Below, piece after piece: positions 48,302-61,324 of a DNA stretch of 64,000 bases (position 1 is the stretch's first letter; each line of letters opens with the position of its first letter). Origin of the DNA: Muscardinus avellanarius (Eukaryota > Chordata > Mammalia > Rodentia > Gliridae). The stretch covers positions 92,378,029-92,442,028 of the forward strand of contig OY726566.1 in assembly GCA_963383645.1 (NCBI GenBank), read 5' to 3'. The notes beneath the pieces are model-generated. The model saw only the letters and a list, made by a program, of their open reading frames with translations. It was not told the origin of the DNA and ran no database searches. The position numbers and the translations under genes are program-made.

Positions 48302-48512
48302 CATGGACATGGTGGTGCATGCTTATAATCTCAGTACTTGGGGGGGCTGAGACAGGAGGATCACAAGTTCAAAGTCAGCCTCAGCAGCTTAGTGAGACAC
48401 TCAGCAACTTGGTAGACCGTTTCTAAATAAAATATATAAATAGGTCTGGAGGTATAGCTTGAGGCAGAGAGTCCCTGAGTTCTATCTCTAGTACTGGGGG
48501 AAAAAAAAAAAA
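48302..48512 (+). mobile_element. B1/7SL-ID composite SINE with TSD
   Basis: Head catggtggtgcatgcttata, full body, tail ggtctggaggtatagcttga, A-run at 48500-48512. An 8-bp TSD acccaagt at 48294-48301 and 48513-48520. Confidence 0.92.
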
Positions 48513-48515
48513 ACC

Positions 48516-48620
48516 CAAGTGAAGGGTAGGACTGTAAGGGGTAGGGAGGACATTTGTCAGGGCCTAGCATGTCCAGGGGCTCAGGCCATAGTGGAGGGTG
48601 GGGCGGGGAGAGGTGTAAGC
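48516..48620 (+). repeat. Local dispersed duplicate, copy 2
   Basis: Partner of 47107-47230; begins right at the SINE's 3' TSD. Confidence 0.6.
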
Positions 48621-49138
48621 GTGAGGACACATTCTACAAGCCCACTCCCATAAGGCAGAGAAGAGAAGGAGTCAAGGTGTGGTCGGAAGTTGGGCAACCT
48701 GTGGAGGACTGTGTGAGTCTGTGTAAGAGCAGACTGTGCCAAAGAAGGAGAGGTTTCAAGTCGTTTCAAGACCCTTGAGAAGCGCAGGGAAGAGAGTGTA
48801 TTCCCTACACCAAGGCATGGTGGAAGAGCAACACACAGGTTTCTTGGCTCAAACGGGAAGTCCGCGGTGAAGAATATTTTAAAATGAGGCTGATGAGATG
48901 GGGAAAGAGTGGGAGGAAATGGTATGCTGTCAGTCTCCAAGACGAGATGAGGCACTGTCAAGGACAGGAATCCTTGAGCAAACCACTCATTCTCCTATGG
49001 GAGCTGGGCACAGTTGCCATGCGAAGCCCGGTACCTGAGCAGCCACAGGGAACTCCACCGTGGAGATGTTCAACATGGTAAGGAGTGTGTCAGGCTGCTC
49101 CTGTATCTCCCAAGGGGCGCTTTGTACTGCACTGCATA

Positions 49139-49140
<2 letters not shown>
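48621..49140. other. CHCHD3 intron, nothing recognised
   Basis: Unique, purine-rich. No exon. Confidence 0.5.

Positions 49141-49142
<2 letters not shown>

Positions 49143-49189
<47 letters not shown>
49143..49189. repeat. (TA)n microsatellite
   Basis: 47 bp of pure TA repeat, self-complementary and so able to extrude a hairpin. Confidence 0.98.
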
Positions 49190-49192
<3 letters not shown>

Positions 49193-52170
49193 GTAGATCT
49201 AAGGCAGGGGTATGTTTTTATATTTACTGATGGCCATAGCAAGTCTCCAGGAAGACACTTCCTGCTCCCCAAAACAGATGTGCACCAAAATTAATAGTCA
49301 GTTAATGGTTAATGAAAAAGGGAGAAAGCTTGGCATAAAATAAATAAAAAAAATAAGTTTATGGATGTTGGTCAACTATGATTACTTATTCTGCATGAGC
49401 TCATGATGTACATAAGTTCAATTTAAAATAATATATATATATAATATCCATATGGTGATATATGCATGAAATATATCTAAAAAATACAACTGGAAATAGC
49501 AGTTGCTTCCAAGCAGAGGGGCTGGACAGGTGGACAAAGAGTTTGGAAGGAGATTTACTTTTACATGATACCTGAATTTTCTGTCATGTGGATATACTGC
49601 TTATCAAGAAATAATTTAAAAAAATGCAATGGTACATCATTTACATATATTTTGCATACCTTGAGAAATTGCTATAAGAAAGCTCCCTTTCCCTCTAGAT
49701 GCCTAGGCACAATTTCTAATGGTAATGCCTTTTCCATGGGCTTTGTGGCACTAAATAGAAAACTGATTGAAAACTTAACCCCGAGACACAGCAGATACGA
49801 AATTATACCTGCAAACGCTATGTAAAGACAAAACTGTAAATTGGGAAATAACTCATAATGCTTCCACACACGTCAACCTTCAGCACAAGTTTGGCATGAG
49901 CTCTTCTGATTTAATAAATCAGCAGCCTTGTGAGAAAAAAGACAAACGGCTAAATGAGTGAAGTCGTGGGTCAAGGGAAGAAAGTAGAACATGAAACTCT
50001 GAAAAGTCTAGAAGCTTTCTCCATCCTTGAAATCCCCCAAATTGGTCTTCTGGCTGTCTTTTTCACTGTTCCTTCCCCACCTGCTCCACTCCCTTAATTC
50101 TGATTCCCAAAGCCCAGGGAGATGCCCGTGCTGTTCTTCCAGGTCCTGGTGAAGTCACTTTTCCTTCTTTGGGGTTTCTCTTGCTGCTGTGTGTGATGGA
50201 ATTGCATTTCTACTCCCTTCACTAGTCAGAAGGTCTCTGAGTTTAGGTTTCCTTTCGCTGGACTTCAGTTCATTTAAAAACTATACAGATGTTTATCTTA
50301 TCTTTCTGAAGCCAGGGCTAGGTCAGATGATCCCCTTAGATCCCTTCTCCCTCTTAGACCTCCACACTAAGTGCTAGCTGGATGGGTTCAATCTACTACT
50401 TCCAATTTCATACCCTGACAAGACTTTCCTTCCATTTTTCATTAACAGGAATACTCTTAACTCATCATTTTGCATTAATCTTCTGTTCCTTTGCTGTTAC
50501 CATTTTACATTTAAGAAACTGAGATCATTAGCTCTGCCTTCAAAATGCTTTTCATGTCCAACTCTTCCTCAGTTTCCTTTACCATTGCCTACTGTTACTG
50601 TAGTCTCCAAATAGCATCCCTGTCCTCAGCTGCCACCTTTTAATGTTCAGGAACATGAATTCTACTCAATGAATAGCCTGCAAAAATGCCAATTTCACCC
50701 AGGAGTCCAACCAGGATTCTCCTTTCTTCTCCCCCCCTCAAAGCTAATTTTACTTCCCAAATATTTCTTATATCCCTCGTCTTCTCACAAGCTATTATTT
50801 GTGGTGCTGGAAGAAAAAAAATACCCACTGAAACTTCTGTTAAACCTCTATTTACCTATTCTGGCCTCAAAGTGAAGCACAGATGGTGACATTTGCAAGG
50901 TTGTTTTCAAACACAATCTAATATGAACCAGCATAACAGCCAAAGAGCACAGCCACACATATTCCTAATGTCCATCTCCCAAGCTGTGTTATAAAATTAT
51001 AAAATCGTTCTCTGAATTGATTTTATTTTTCACCCGTGGATAAGGGCACTATCTACAGCAGTGATAAGTTTCCATAGGAACTAAATTCATTTCAAAAGGT
51101 TGGATATAGAGGCTTTAAAAAAAAGTGTTCCAAACTACATGACAATTTTGTACATAGTGCCCTGTATCCTTGAAATTCAGAGCATTGTAAATGTTAACCT
51201 TTTATTCCCCCAAAGTCCCTGGAAATGAAAAGACAGTTTCCTTGCAGTGAAGAAATGGATATGTTTAAAGGAACTTGTAGAGAGGAGAACTTAAGCAGTA
51301 AACTACTAATTAGTAATGTTTAATTTCTAGCATTAAGCACAACTCATCAAACATGGTATGGTAAAAACAGTTACTAATTTTTGGCAGCACACTATGAGTT
51401 CAACTAGTTGCCAATAAATTCCTACTAACACCCCACATATTAAATATAAAAACTAGAAGAAAATATACCTTCAAAGAATTTTGTAGGTAATAAAAGGGAA
51501 ACATTTATATGGGCATAAAAGCATATTAAGTTACATGTTTCTCTATAGAACAATCAGAGAGTAACTCTGCAATTTAAAAAATCTAATATGGTTCTTGTTG
51601 TTTCTGACTAACCAACATGTTCAGTATTGATGTCATAAGAAGGCATTAAATCCTAACACATCATATAATCTCATCCTCTTGTGTTACATAAATGGATTTA
51701 AGTATTTTTCAGAGGACAGGCAAGATTTAGCAAATTGGCTTAACAGTCAAGGCTGAGACTTGAAATGAACAAGACCAAACACGACGTACAGAAAACAACA
51801 ATCTGCTGCACAAATCCTGCAAATGATTATGATCAGCCACAAACTTGAGTATTTCAGAGGTGATCTCAGTGTCTCCCACATAAAGGCCTGATGAGGTATT
51901 ATGGCAGGACCAAATAATGCATCTCTCAGTTCCAGTCTGGATCAGATTCACCATGCTGAGCTCCATTAGTTTTACATGTCCCTAAAGGCTGCAATGCGGT
52001 AGTATTAATCTTTGCCATTACACAGAGCCCCAGACTACGAATGTTGGCCTTAGGAATACCCCTTCATACAGCTTTCCAGTTGAGTGTTTCTAGAGAAAAA
52101 CCACAGAACTAGAGATTGGAATCACTATAAATTCCGAAGTAGACACTAAAATCTTTGTACAATGTTAGCA
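49190..52170. other. CHCHD3 intron, mostly unique
   Basis: AT-rich. A segment near 49500-49640 may be an old LINE 3' end. No exon found. Confidence 0.45.
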
Positions 52171-52179
52171 CATTTCTGT

Positions 52180-53560
52180 ACTAAGCTCATTCTCCCCTCA
52201 TTACTACGACTCACAAGCTACTGCCCATCTCAACCATCCTTTCCCTTTCACTCTTGGCTAGTAACTTCATCTCTTATTTCATTGAGCAAAACAGAAACCA
52301 AAGGATAACTTTCTTCCCTTTCTATCATCAAATCTGGATCTACACCCATCTTTTCCTTTTCTTTTGAAGCGGAGCATCTCTAATACAAAGGCAATCCTCG
52401 AATGCAATTCTTACCTGCCCCTGCCCTTGCCTTCTAGTGTGTTTTTCTCTCCTTCTCAGGTCTTCAACCTCTTTCTCTACTCCGTCATTGTTGCCAGCAC
52501 GCCAACAATCTTTAGTACAGCACTACTCAACAGAACGTTCTCAAGTGATCCAGCAGAACTTTCTCGAGTGATGGGAGTGTTCTAAATCTATGCTGACAAC
52601 ATAGTGGTTACAAATACACGTGACTACTGAGCACCTAAAGTATGACTAGGACAACAGATTTTACTTAGTTTAAGAGTTTACTTAATTTTAATACATTTAA
52701 ATCTACATTTAAATTTAGTGGCTGGTGGATACCTTATTTTTGGAAGCATAGTTCTAACAAATACTAACTTCATAATGTCCACCTCCCTTCTACCCACTTC
52801 TCCATCCATGCCAAAGTGGTTTTCATGCCACCATTCCATGGAACTACTCCTGCCAAAGTCAGAGACATCACCAAGTCTAGTGATAATCTCCAGAGATTTT
52901 TAGTAGACATCTAAAGACTGATCAGCTCAGACTTGTTCTGGTAAGCTACTCCTCTTTCTTGACCAGCGTTTCTTGGTTTCCATAACATAGCACTCTTATG
53001 TTCTTCCTCCTAGTTCTCTCTGGCTTCTAACTACTCTCTAAATGTTGGCGTCCTCAGGACCATGGGCCTGGAGGTCTCTCTGTACTCTCTCCCCAGGTAT
53101 CTCAACCATTCTCATGGTTTTAAATGTCATCGGTATGCTGGTAGCTGTCAAATTTGTATCTCGAGCCTTGTCCTCTTATCGGGGGCTGCCTGTAGCTATT
53201 TATACTGGAGGTTTATAGGCACTACATGCTTAAAACAACTCTTAATTCCCTCTTCTACCCCCAATTTGTTCTTTCTTCCCTATCTCAATAAATGGACTCT
53301 CTAAAAGCAGGGCATCTTTAACATTTCTCCCTGTTTTATTTCCAGTATCCAAGCCATCACCAAGTCTTGTCAACTAAACATCTAAAACAGATTTGGAATT
53401 GACCCATTTCTCACCCTCTCCATTGTCATCAACCTAGTTCAAGTCACCATAACCAGCTACCTGGAATATTTGAATAGTCTCCAAAGCAGTTTCCTGCGTG
53501 TGTGCTTAGTCTCCTACCCCCATCTTTATCACAACTCATTAACAAGTTCAGCTTTTAAGA
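52180..53560 (+). mobile_element. L2 LINE ORF2 (reverse transcriptase) relic
   Basis: Follows the L2 ORF2 order: an early segment (ttcattgagcaaaacagaaa, atcatcaaatctggatctac), then aatgttggcgtcctcaggac, the RT catalytic-box region at 53101-53165 and aagccatcaccaagtcttgt, ending with aagtcaccataaccagctac. One open piece at 53062-53304 still reads GLEVSLYSLPRYLNHSHGFK but has RYAGS where an active enzyme has YADD. It is antisense to CHCHD3 and dead. Confidence 0.8.
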
Positions 53561-54195
53561 GCAAGATCGGAGTATTAAAATAGTAGACGTGCAGAGAAGT
53601 ATAAAGGAAAGTGCAGCTGCAGGCCTAGTGCATGTTAACAGCTCACAGAAAGAGCGCAACTCCTTTGGGTTCTGAAGGGAAGCAGTATGGAAAAGCACAG
53701 TGGAGAGAGATGAGGCAGGGTGACAACCTGTAGGCCCTAGAAGACCATCATTATTAGTTGGGTTTTTAAATTATTATTTGGGTTTCCAAATTATTATTTG
53801 GAAGTTATAAGATCAGATTCGTCACTTAAAAGGGACAATCTGTGTCCCTTTAGTCAATTCCTGTGGCACATGCTTGATAGCACATTTCCCAGTTATCATT
53901 GTCAAGATATGTGGGTGACCAGACATTTCTTCCACTGAGTTCCAAGATGGCAGGGAGCACATCTGTTTAGTTACCACAACATTCCCAGTGCCTGGCACAA
54001 CATTAGCTACACTCAGCCCACCCGAAGCCAGCGGGGCCCCTCTCTCCTCCTCTCTGCAGTGTGTATGTGTGGGGAGAAGGTGGCCTGTGAGCAAGAGTGG
54101 CCAAACCATGACAGGGAGACAAATGTTCTTAGTATCCAAAGTGGGGTTGTGGGGACTTTCCCAGTACAGCATAGTTCTACAATAGTTAGCACTTA
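53561..54195. other. CHCHD3 intron, nothing firm
   Basis: A short repeated motif (aaattattatttgg) occurs near 53767-53802. No exon. Confidence 0.45.
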
Positions 54196-54199
54196 CTCA

Positions 54200-54430
54200 T
54201 TAGTGATACTGTGATGGCTAAAATCACACGATCTGGCATCTACAGCACACAGGTCCAAATCTGGATTCTACTTCTTATCTGAAAATGAAGCCTGGGTGAG
54301 TTGCTTTGTCTCTCTCAGGGCAACTTTTCCATCAGCTGTCACTATTCAAGAGTTAAGAAGGGATAATGGTAAAGATCGCAACACAATCAATGCCTGGCAG
54401 AGCAGGCGTTTTAACAACTGCCAGCTGCTA
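54200..54430 (+). mobile_element. MIR SINE
   Basis: Diverged MIR: aggtccaaatctggattcta, gggtgagttgctttgtctct, atcaatgcctggcagagcag. Confidence 0.65.
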
Positions 54431-57106
54431 TATTATTATTAGTTTGGCTCGTAAATTTATAAAAGTTTATTCTTTTATACATAATATAAAAGTTATATCT
54501 GATTTCCAAAGAAATTATTTCTACTTTCAAAAAAAGCCAATGTAAAAATTGAATTTTAGAGTACAATCCCCCTGAGAGTTGGTTACTGTTTATGTAACTT
54601 GAAGGTGCCCAAGAAGTGTCCAGGTGGTATCAAAAGCTGGTTTCTGCAGGTGCTTTTGATAAAGGGATTAAAAAGCTGTAGTCACGTTCAAAATCAAACT
54701 TCCAGCATGGGGTATGTAATTAACATAAACCTATATACCTTTTCTTTCCTCAACTAAGTTCGCGTGGGGAGCAACAGTCCTCCCTATGAATAAATGGAAT
54801 TGTATTTGAAGTAATTATACTCGGCACAGATTTGCCCACTGCCGGTGGCACGGCTGCTACTTGTGATGAGGCAGCCAGGGGAACTTAAGAGAATCGATGG
54901 CAAACTGCTTTAATTTGCTTTCACACTAGCAAAATCCAGCCTAAAATAAGTTGGGCATTTTGAGAATAATAAACACCACACAGTTAAAGTTCTATTACCA
55001 TTAAACCAGTATTCAAACAGGCCAGAAACTGGTTTTCAGCCTCTTTCAGTGAGTTTCCACATCTTTTGGGTCATAAATGTCATTCTGGAGAGTCAAGCTG
55101 GCACTCCTCCTCAGGAGACCTAGAAGTGCCAGTGTTAATTAAAAATGTCGGCTACCATGTCAGTCTGTTCGTGCTGTGAGGGCTGTTCCTCCCCTCCTCC
55201 ACCCCGAGAAGGTGTAACCACGAAGGACATGGAGAAGGGATGGAGTAGGAAAGTACTAACGATGACTTCATTCTCAAATGGCTTTAGGTAGCCATATAAG
55301 GACAGCATCAATGGTCACGGCCCTGAAGCCTGGTCTACAGCAGACGTAGAGAAAGAAGAGGGGCTGGAAGGATTCTCCTTTCCAGCATACATGCCCCATG
55401 GCTGGTTGTAGAAAACCTTGATACAAGCCAAAGACAGGTTTCTCGGGGCCTGAACTTTGAATGAATGGCTTTTGTGAAGGATGAATGAGAATCTGGAGCC
55501 AAATACTTAAGACATCTCTGGTATTTATGCATTGACTTCTGTTTAGAAGTGACTGAGTGATGATGTGAAAAGCCTATAAAATTTGGGACTTTGCTATATC
55601 ACATCATACGGTAGCAGGTATATAATGACTCAGGTAGATAATGGCTACACAGACAACCATGAAGAGATATTTTAACTCTGTCTGCCTAATTGGATTACTG
55701 TAAACTGTCAAATTGGTTGATGAAAGCCAGCAACTCATTTGAATCTGGACTGATGAGTTCGAAAAGAGGAAGATTTTAAGTGCTGTTCAGATTATAATTT
55801 CAGTTTAAGCGATGAATAACTGGTTTGACTATCTAAATTGAATAGATTAATGAGATCATTTCTATCACAACCACATATAATGAAATGAAGCAATGAAGCT
55901 TTTATCAGAACTTTTCAATACCATGATAAATCAATTATATTAACTTCTACCAAATGTCATCAAATTTAGCCACTTTTAGTATTAGCTCTAAGCACCACCG
56001 ATATTTGGATGGGAAGAGAAACTGTGTAACAGAATTTTTCTTACTTCTGGTATTTAGGAGAGAGGTCATTTGACCGAAGCCTTATTTTCCTACTTGCATC
56101 CTAAGGCTTTACCCATGAGATAATTTTAGGAATGCACTGATGGTTAATATCTTTGCATGTACTACAAATGTTAAGGACAATGGAATGATAACAGAGTCTC
56201 TTATGACAAAGAAAATGGCTGCTCTGACTGCACCTGAAAGGCATTTTACCAACAGTTTTTTTTTTTTTTTAAAAGACTTACAAATGCCAGTCACAGTTTC
56301 TCTAGTGCTAACATAGTAAAAAATGAATGAGAAAGAATGGGATATCCTACCTGAGCCAAACTGAACCCAGAAGTACAGCTTCGAGCTCGGCACTTAGGTA
56401 TTTCATTTCACTAAGCCTGCTGGTAGGAGAAAAACTGGAAAGAGAACTGCAGCCTTTCAACCTCTGTCTTCTCTCTCCCCTAGACTTCCTATTTGTGGTT
56501 TAGGAACTGTTAATTAAGGGATAAAAAGATACCTGTATTAAGCTTCCAAAGCAGGAAATCCAAATGTAAGTAAAAATGCTTATGCTCAATGCTTATGCCA
56601 GTGCCAGACATCACTAATCAATCCTGAGACTCTTTCATGTGGAGCCGAAAAACATCTCGAAAATCAAAATCCTCAAAATGTCAGGATCCTCCTTGAGAAA
56701 GCGCTGCAGGAAGCCACCACCACCAACTGCAGTTGATGCCTGAGATAAAATTTATCTGACTGCCCCTTCTTTCTCCTTTCCTCTCCCAGCTTGGCGCTGG
56801 CTTGGCCTCTCTGGGCTTTGCACTTTCCTGTGACCCTGCAGTTAAGACCAAGCATTTTGTGATGTTGCACAGGAGGCCTGGCTCTCTTTCAACAAGCACT
56901 TTGCCATACAAAACCCAAGGTTTCTGAAAGTGAGAGAGACCAGAGAATGCTCCTTTCGCCATCCCTCCACATCCCTCTCAAAGGGAAGCGAAGCCAAGAG
57001 AAAGCCCATTCTTCACTTTCCAGAGAAAAAGAGCTGGCCTCTATTAATGTTTAAGCCTTTGTCTTAAACTATGCCTGTTTTTAAAGCTGGTTCGTGGTTT
57101 AGATTC
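54431..57106. other. CHCHD3 intron, unique DNA
   Basis: 2.7 kb with no clear interspersed repeat; includes AT-rich blocks noted as candidate regulatory DNA (54760-54965, 55560-55890). No exon. Confidence 0.5.
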
Positions 57107-57121
57107 TGCATGCACCCTTTT

Positions 57122-57347
57122 TTATTTTATTATTATTATTTTTGGTACTGGGGATGGAAACCAAGGGCATTCTACCTCCCAGCAACACCCCCAGCCCTAT
57201 ATATATTTTAAATTATTTTAAAACATGATCTCACTGAGTTGCAAAGGGCCTCACTAAGTATCCGAGGCTGGCTTTGAACCTGCGCAATCCTCCTGTCTCA
57301 GCCTCCCGAATGCTGGGATTACAAGCGTGAGGCACTATGCCCGGCTT
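57122..57347 (-). mobile_element. B1/7SL-ID composite SINE with 15-bp TSD
   Basis: Reverse copy, ggtactggggatggaaacca to aagcgtgaggcactatgccc. The TSD tgcatgcaccctttt is exact at 57107-57121 and 57348-57362. Confidence 0.96.
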
Positions 57348-57362
57348 TGCATGCACCCTTTT

Positions 57363-59912
57363 AAAAGTATGTGTTTAAAAGAAAGTTTCATGACAGTCAC
57401 TAAATTTTCTTCACAAACATTCTAGGAGCACCTTCCCCATCTATTAACATACTCACTCATTTGGCTTCATATTTAATTGCACTCTCTCTCCAGAAAGCCC
57501 TTAATGACACCATCTCACATCCAACCTTCCTAATTTGGCTCCCCCAAATCAGAGAACAGGGCTTCCTGGGCATGGTCTTCCTGCTGTCATGGGCCAAATG
57601 TGCCTCTCCCCAGCTGCTGCTGGGCTTCCTCCTTGATGGCTGGGCTTACCTGCTTGCTCCAAGCCACTCCATGGATAAAGCCTTCCAGGCAATGAGGGTC
57701 TAGATGCACTGCCTGGGTGAGGGATGCATGTCTCCACCCACATTCTTTCATTCTATTGCCTGAGAGATCACTGTCTCCCATATTTGCACAGCCACTCTCC
57801 TCCAGATAAAGAAGCTGATAGACCAGAGAACAGCAAAACCCTGCCAAAATTTGACACATAAAAGCCTCAAAGACTCTGAATGCTAAAATGGAGGGTTAGT
57901 CATCTTATGACCAAAATGTGGCTGTCTGAAAAATAGACACAAGCCAGAGAGGCAAAGGCCACCTCTGGCTGTAGCTAGGGGGGCTGAATGGTGGTTTCTG
58001 TGCACACGTGCTCGTCTCTGGCCCCTGCAGCTGTAAGCTCTAAAGAAGAAGCTGGCTGCGGGAGTCAGCCTTATGAAGGATGGCACTGCTCTGGTGCATA
58101 CGAAGTTGAAAAGATTTAAATCATTTTTCTGGGGTCCTAGACAGCATTATTTGTAATGTACGTGTCCATGGGGATAAACAGAGAACCTAACCCCACAATT
58201 CCCTTTGCTTAAAGAAAAGCCCAGCTGCTTTTCCTGCATATTAAGACAAAGTGGAACTAGTGAGCCCAGAGATCTCAAAGGGAAAGTTTTCAGTGCAGAA
58301 AAGACTCCACTATACCAAAGCATAGAGACAAAAAACAAAACAAAAACCAACAACAACAAAAGGAGGCAAAATGACTGTTCTCCTTGTGGACAGAAGTCCT
58401 ATGGAGCCAGAAGCTAGAGGTGCTATTTTCTGGAAGAGCCACCTGCCACCACTTGGAGCTGCTGCAGACACTGAGGAGCCAGAATTTCAGACGATTTCCA
58501 CCTCTCTGGTCTGTGTGGAAGAGGGAACTCACGCATGCGCCCTGAGGCAAAACCAACAGGTCATTCCTCTGCCACTGCACCTTGGACCAACTGGACCGTC
58601 GGGTTCACTACTTCATAATTCTCTCTTCGATGATGAGCACCACACTACTGGCCTCTGTCAAGGAGAACCTTCTAGAGAAACATGTTAGCCTTAGTGGAAG
58701 CGAGCCAGTAACCCACTCCTTTGGGAGGATACTGGTGAGCTGAGCGGCCCAGCCCATCCCAAGTACAGCATGTAGCGAGAGAGGGTAACGCACCTCATTA
58801 GAGTTAGTTATTATTTGTTATGGTGACAACTGCATCCAGTGTCTCTGCTGCCAGCGATGCTGCTTTATGCGATGTCTTCTTCATGTGGCAACTTTTTCAT
58901 AAATCAAAGCAAAAGCCAATACCAGACAGTTTCTTGTATAGCTTGCCTGACAATAAAAGTTAACACTGAACCCTAGCTGTTATCAATCTTCATAAATGTG
59001 TCCATGATGTGGCAAGACTGCTCCGCATTACAGCGGGGCTGCCGCTAAAGCATGCGAGGCAGTGACCTGCTAGGTTAATGGCACCTGGCAATCAGTGCAG
59101 TTTTAATTGAGCCAGAGAAAGGAATGGCTCTCTCCCCCTTTTCTTAAAGGATACAGGAGTTTTCTCCAAGGCACACCTTGGTCACATCAGTGCCTTGCTC
59201 GGAAAATGCTTAGAACAAGGTTAAGGTTAACAAAGACCCACATGGTAGACAATAGAGAACTCATGGGGAAAGAAGATAGATGGGCTTTCCTAAGTAGAAA
59301 ACTTGCTACACAATGCTTAGTAGGCATTCTTAGTAGGGAGCAACCTGACTTGAAGATAACATGTTTTCAGGTTCAACTCGAAAATGATAATGAGACATAC
59401 TTTGGTTTTGGAAAATATATTTCCATCTATATGAACAGAAACAATACATAGTCCTCAAAAACAGAAAAAGTCAAGAAGTTTTCGAGTGCCAATAAGCTTA
59501 ACAAAAATTCACAATATACAGATATCTGAATTGAAGGGATTTCCAATTAACGGCAAACCTTAATCTAACAATATTTTATTATGTTTCGAATTTGGCTATA
59601 TTCCTAACTACTCTATTGATAATGTTAAGAGGAAAGCCCAGCTTCTATTGAGCATGTATTGAAGATGAACTCTGACAATTAGCTAATGTCCAACAAAAAT
59701 CAACCCTGTATTAATAGCCTGTAATGAAGATCATCAACAGCTAGATAAATCAAACCATTAGGCTGGACACGGAGATGTCAACATAACCACGGTAAGTTGC
59801 TTAATGAATTTATTTCAATATGTATTTTCCAAGCACAGTGCATGAGCTAGTTCCTGGGAGAAGATCCGTAAAGAGCATAAAATTTCTGCCCCCAAGAAGA
59901 TTTCGAATCACA
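57363..59912. other. CHCHD3 intron, unique DNA
   Basis: Free of recognised repeats. 58800-59110 is noted as a candidate regulatory block. Open frames on both strands lack domains. Confidence 0.5.
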
Positions 59913-60096
59913 GAGCATGGGGCACACGTCTGTAATACCAGTACCTAGGAGGCTGAGACCTTGGCAGGTTTGAGGTCCATCTCAGCAACTTAGCAAGACC
60001 CTATATAAAAATAAAAATAAAAATAAAATAAGGGCTGGGGGTAGCTGAGGTAGAACGCTCCTAGGTTCAATTCCCAGTAACCACTCCTACCCCAAA
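59913..60096 (+). mobile_element. B1/7SL-ID composite SINE
   Basis: Head ggggcacacgtctgtaatac, an (AAAAT)n-like internal linker, tail ggttcaattcccagtaacc. Confidence 0.9.
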
Positions 60097-60302
60097 ATGT
60101 TTCAATTCAACTGGGAATGAAAACATTCTGAGTGCCTAATCTGAAAACTATGGAGGTTTTATAAGTTTGATTCAATTTTGTAAATAATAACATCTGTATT
60201 AACTGAACATCTGCTCTTCGAGGACTACTGCTGTAGAGATGGCTCAGGTACAGACACACAGGGGGAGAGAGATGGGCAAAGTCAACTGTGATAAAAACTA
60301 GT

Positions 60303-60376
60303 TTTTTTTCTTTTTTTGTTTGGTACTGGGATGTCTAATCTTGCTTAGGAAACCTTTAAGCTCTTTAAGAATCTGT

Positions 60377-60416
<40 letters not shown>

Positions 60417-60574
60417 TGAACCCAGGGACATTCTAAGTAGAATGAGTACACCCTCAGCTCTATTTTATTTGGAAACAGGTCAGTACGTTGCTGAGGTTGG
60501 CTTTGAACCTGCCCTTCTCCTGCCTCAGTCTCCCAAGTGCTGGGATCACAGATGTGTACCACTGCTCCTGGCTC
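60303..60574 (-). mobile_element. B1/7SL-ID composite SINE, disrupted
   Basis: Tail start gtttggtactgggatg at 60318, about 45 bp of foreign sequence and (GT)n at 60379-60413, then gaacccagggacattctaag onward to gatgtgtaccactgctcctg. Confidence 0.75.
60379..60413. repeat. (GT)n microsatellite
   Basis: About 17 GT units inside the disrupted SINE. Confidence 0.96.
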
Positions 60575-60830
60575 TAATTCTTACAAGGCTTTTTAGACAA
60601 GTTTCCTCTACTGTAAATTCCAAGCTATTGCAGGGCTCCTTCTAGAGTGAAAGCATTCTGAGAGTCTAATCTGAAAACTATGGAAGTCTTATGAGTTTGA
60701 TTCAGTTTTGTGAATAACAACCTCTGTATTAATTGAGCAGCTGCTCTTGGAGGGCTACTGCTGTGGAGATGGCTCAGGTACAACCACACGGGGGAGGATG
60801 GGCAAAGGGAGGTGATTAAAAACTAGTTGC

Positions 60831-61055
60831 ACTGGGCGTGGTGGCGTATGCTTGTAATCCCCCCGCTTGGGAGGCTGAGACAGGAGGATCAGATGGGTTC
60901 GAAGCCAGCCTCAGCTACTTAGTGAGGCTTTCAGCAACTTAGTGAGACCCTGTTTCCAAATAAAATAAAAAGGTCTGGGAGTATAGCCCGGAGGTAGAAA
61001 GCATTTGGGTTCCACCCCCAGTACCACCAAAAAACAAACAAACAAACAAACAAAC
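60831..61055 (+). mobile_element. SINE, alternative-tail subfamily, with TSD
   Basis: Head gggcgtggtggcgtatgctt, tail ggtctgggagtatagcccgg, ending in (AAAC)n. TSD aaaaactagttgc / aaaaacctagttgc at 60818-60830 and 61056-61069. Confidence 0.93.
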
Positions 61056-61069
61056 AAAAACCTAGTTGC

Positions 61070-61087
61070 TTGTGTGTGCGTGCGTGC

Positions 61088-61131
<44 letters not shown>

Positions 61132-61139
61132 TGTGTGTA
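61070..61139. repeat. (GT)n microsatellite with CG-containing left end
   Basis: 70 bp of GT/GC units, the left part being tgcgtgcgtgcgtgcg. It lies at the tail end of the next reverse SINE. Confidence 0.96.
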
Positions 61140-61324
61140 GCACTAGGGATATAACCTTGGGGCATTCTATCTCTAAGCTATAGCCCCAGTCCTATTTTAT
61201 TTTGAAACAGGGTCTCACTATGTTGCTGGGGGCCTCGCTAAATTGCTGAGGCTGTTCTCAAACCTGAAACCCTCCTGCCTCAGCCTCCCAAGTACTGGGA
61301 TTACAAGTGTCACCATGCCTGGCT
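61140..61324 (-). mobile_element. B1/7SL-ID composite SINE
   Basis: Reverse copy, cactagggatataaccttgg to attacaagtgtcaccatgcc. Confidence 0.9.

Larger units (their letters stand above)
60118..60645 (+). repeat. Tandem duplication, unit 1
   Basis: About 180 bp of unique sequence (from attctgagtgcctaatctga to gtgataaaaactagtt), then a disrupted reverse SINE with an internal (GT)n run. The same order repeats in unit 2. Confidence 0.85.
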
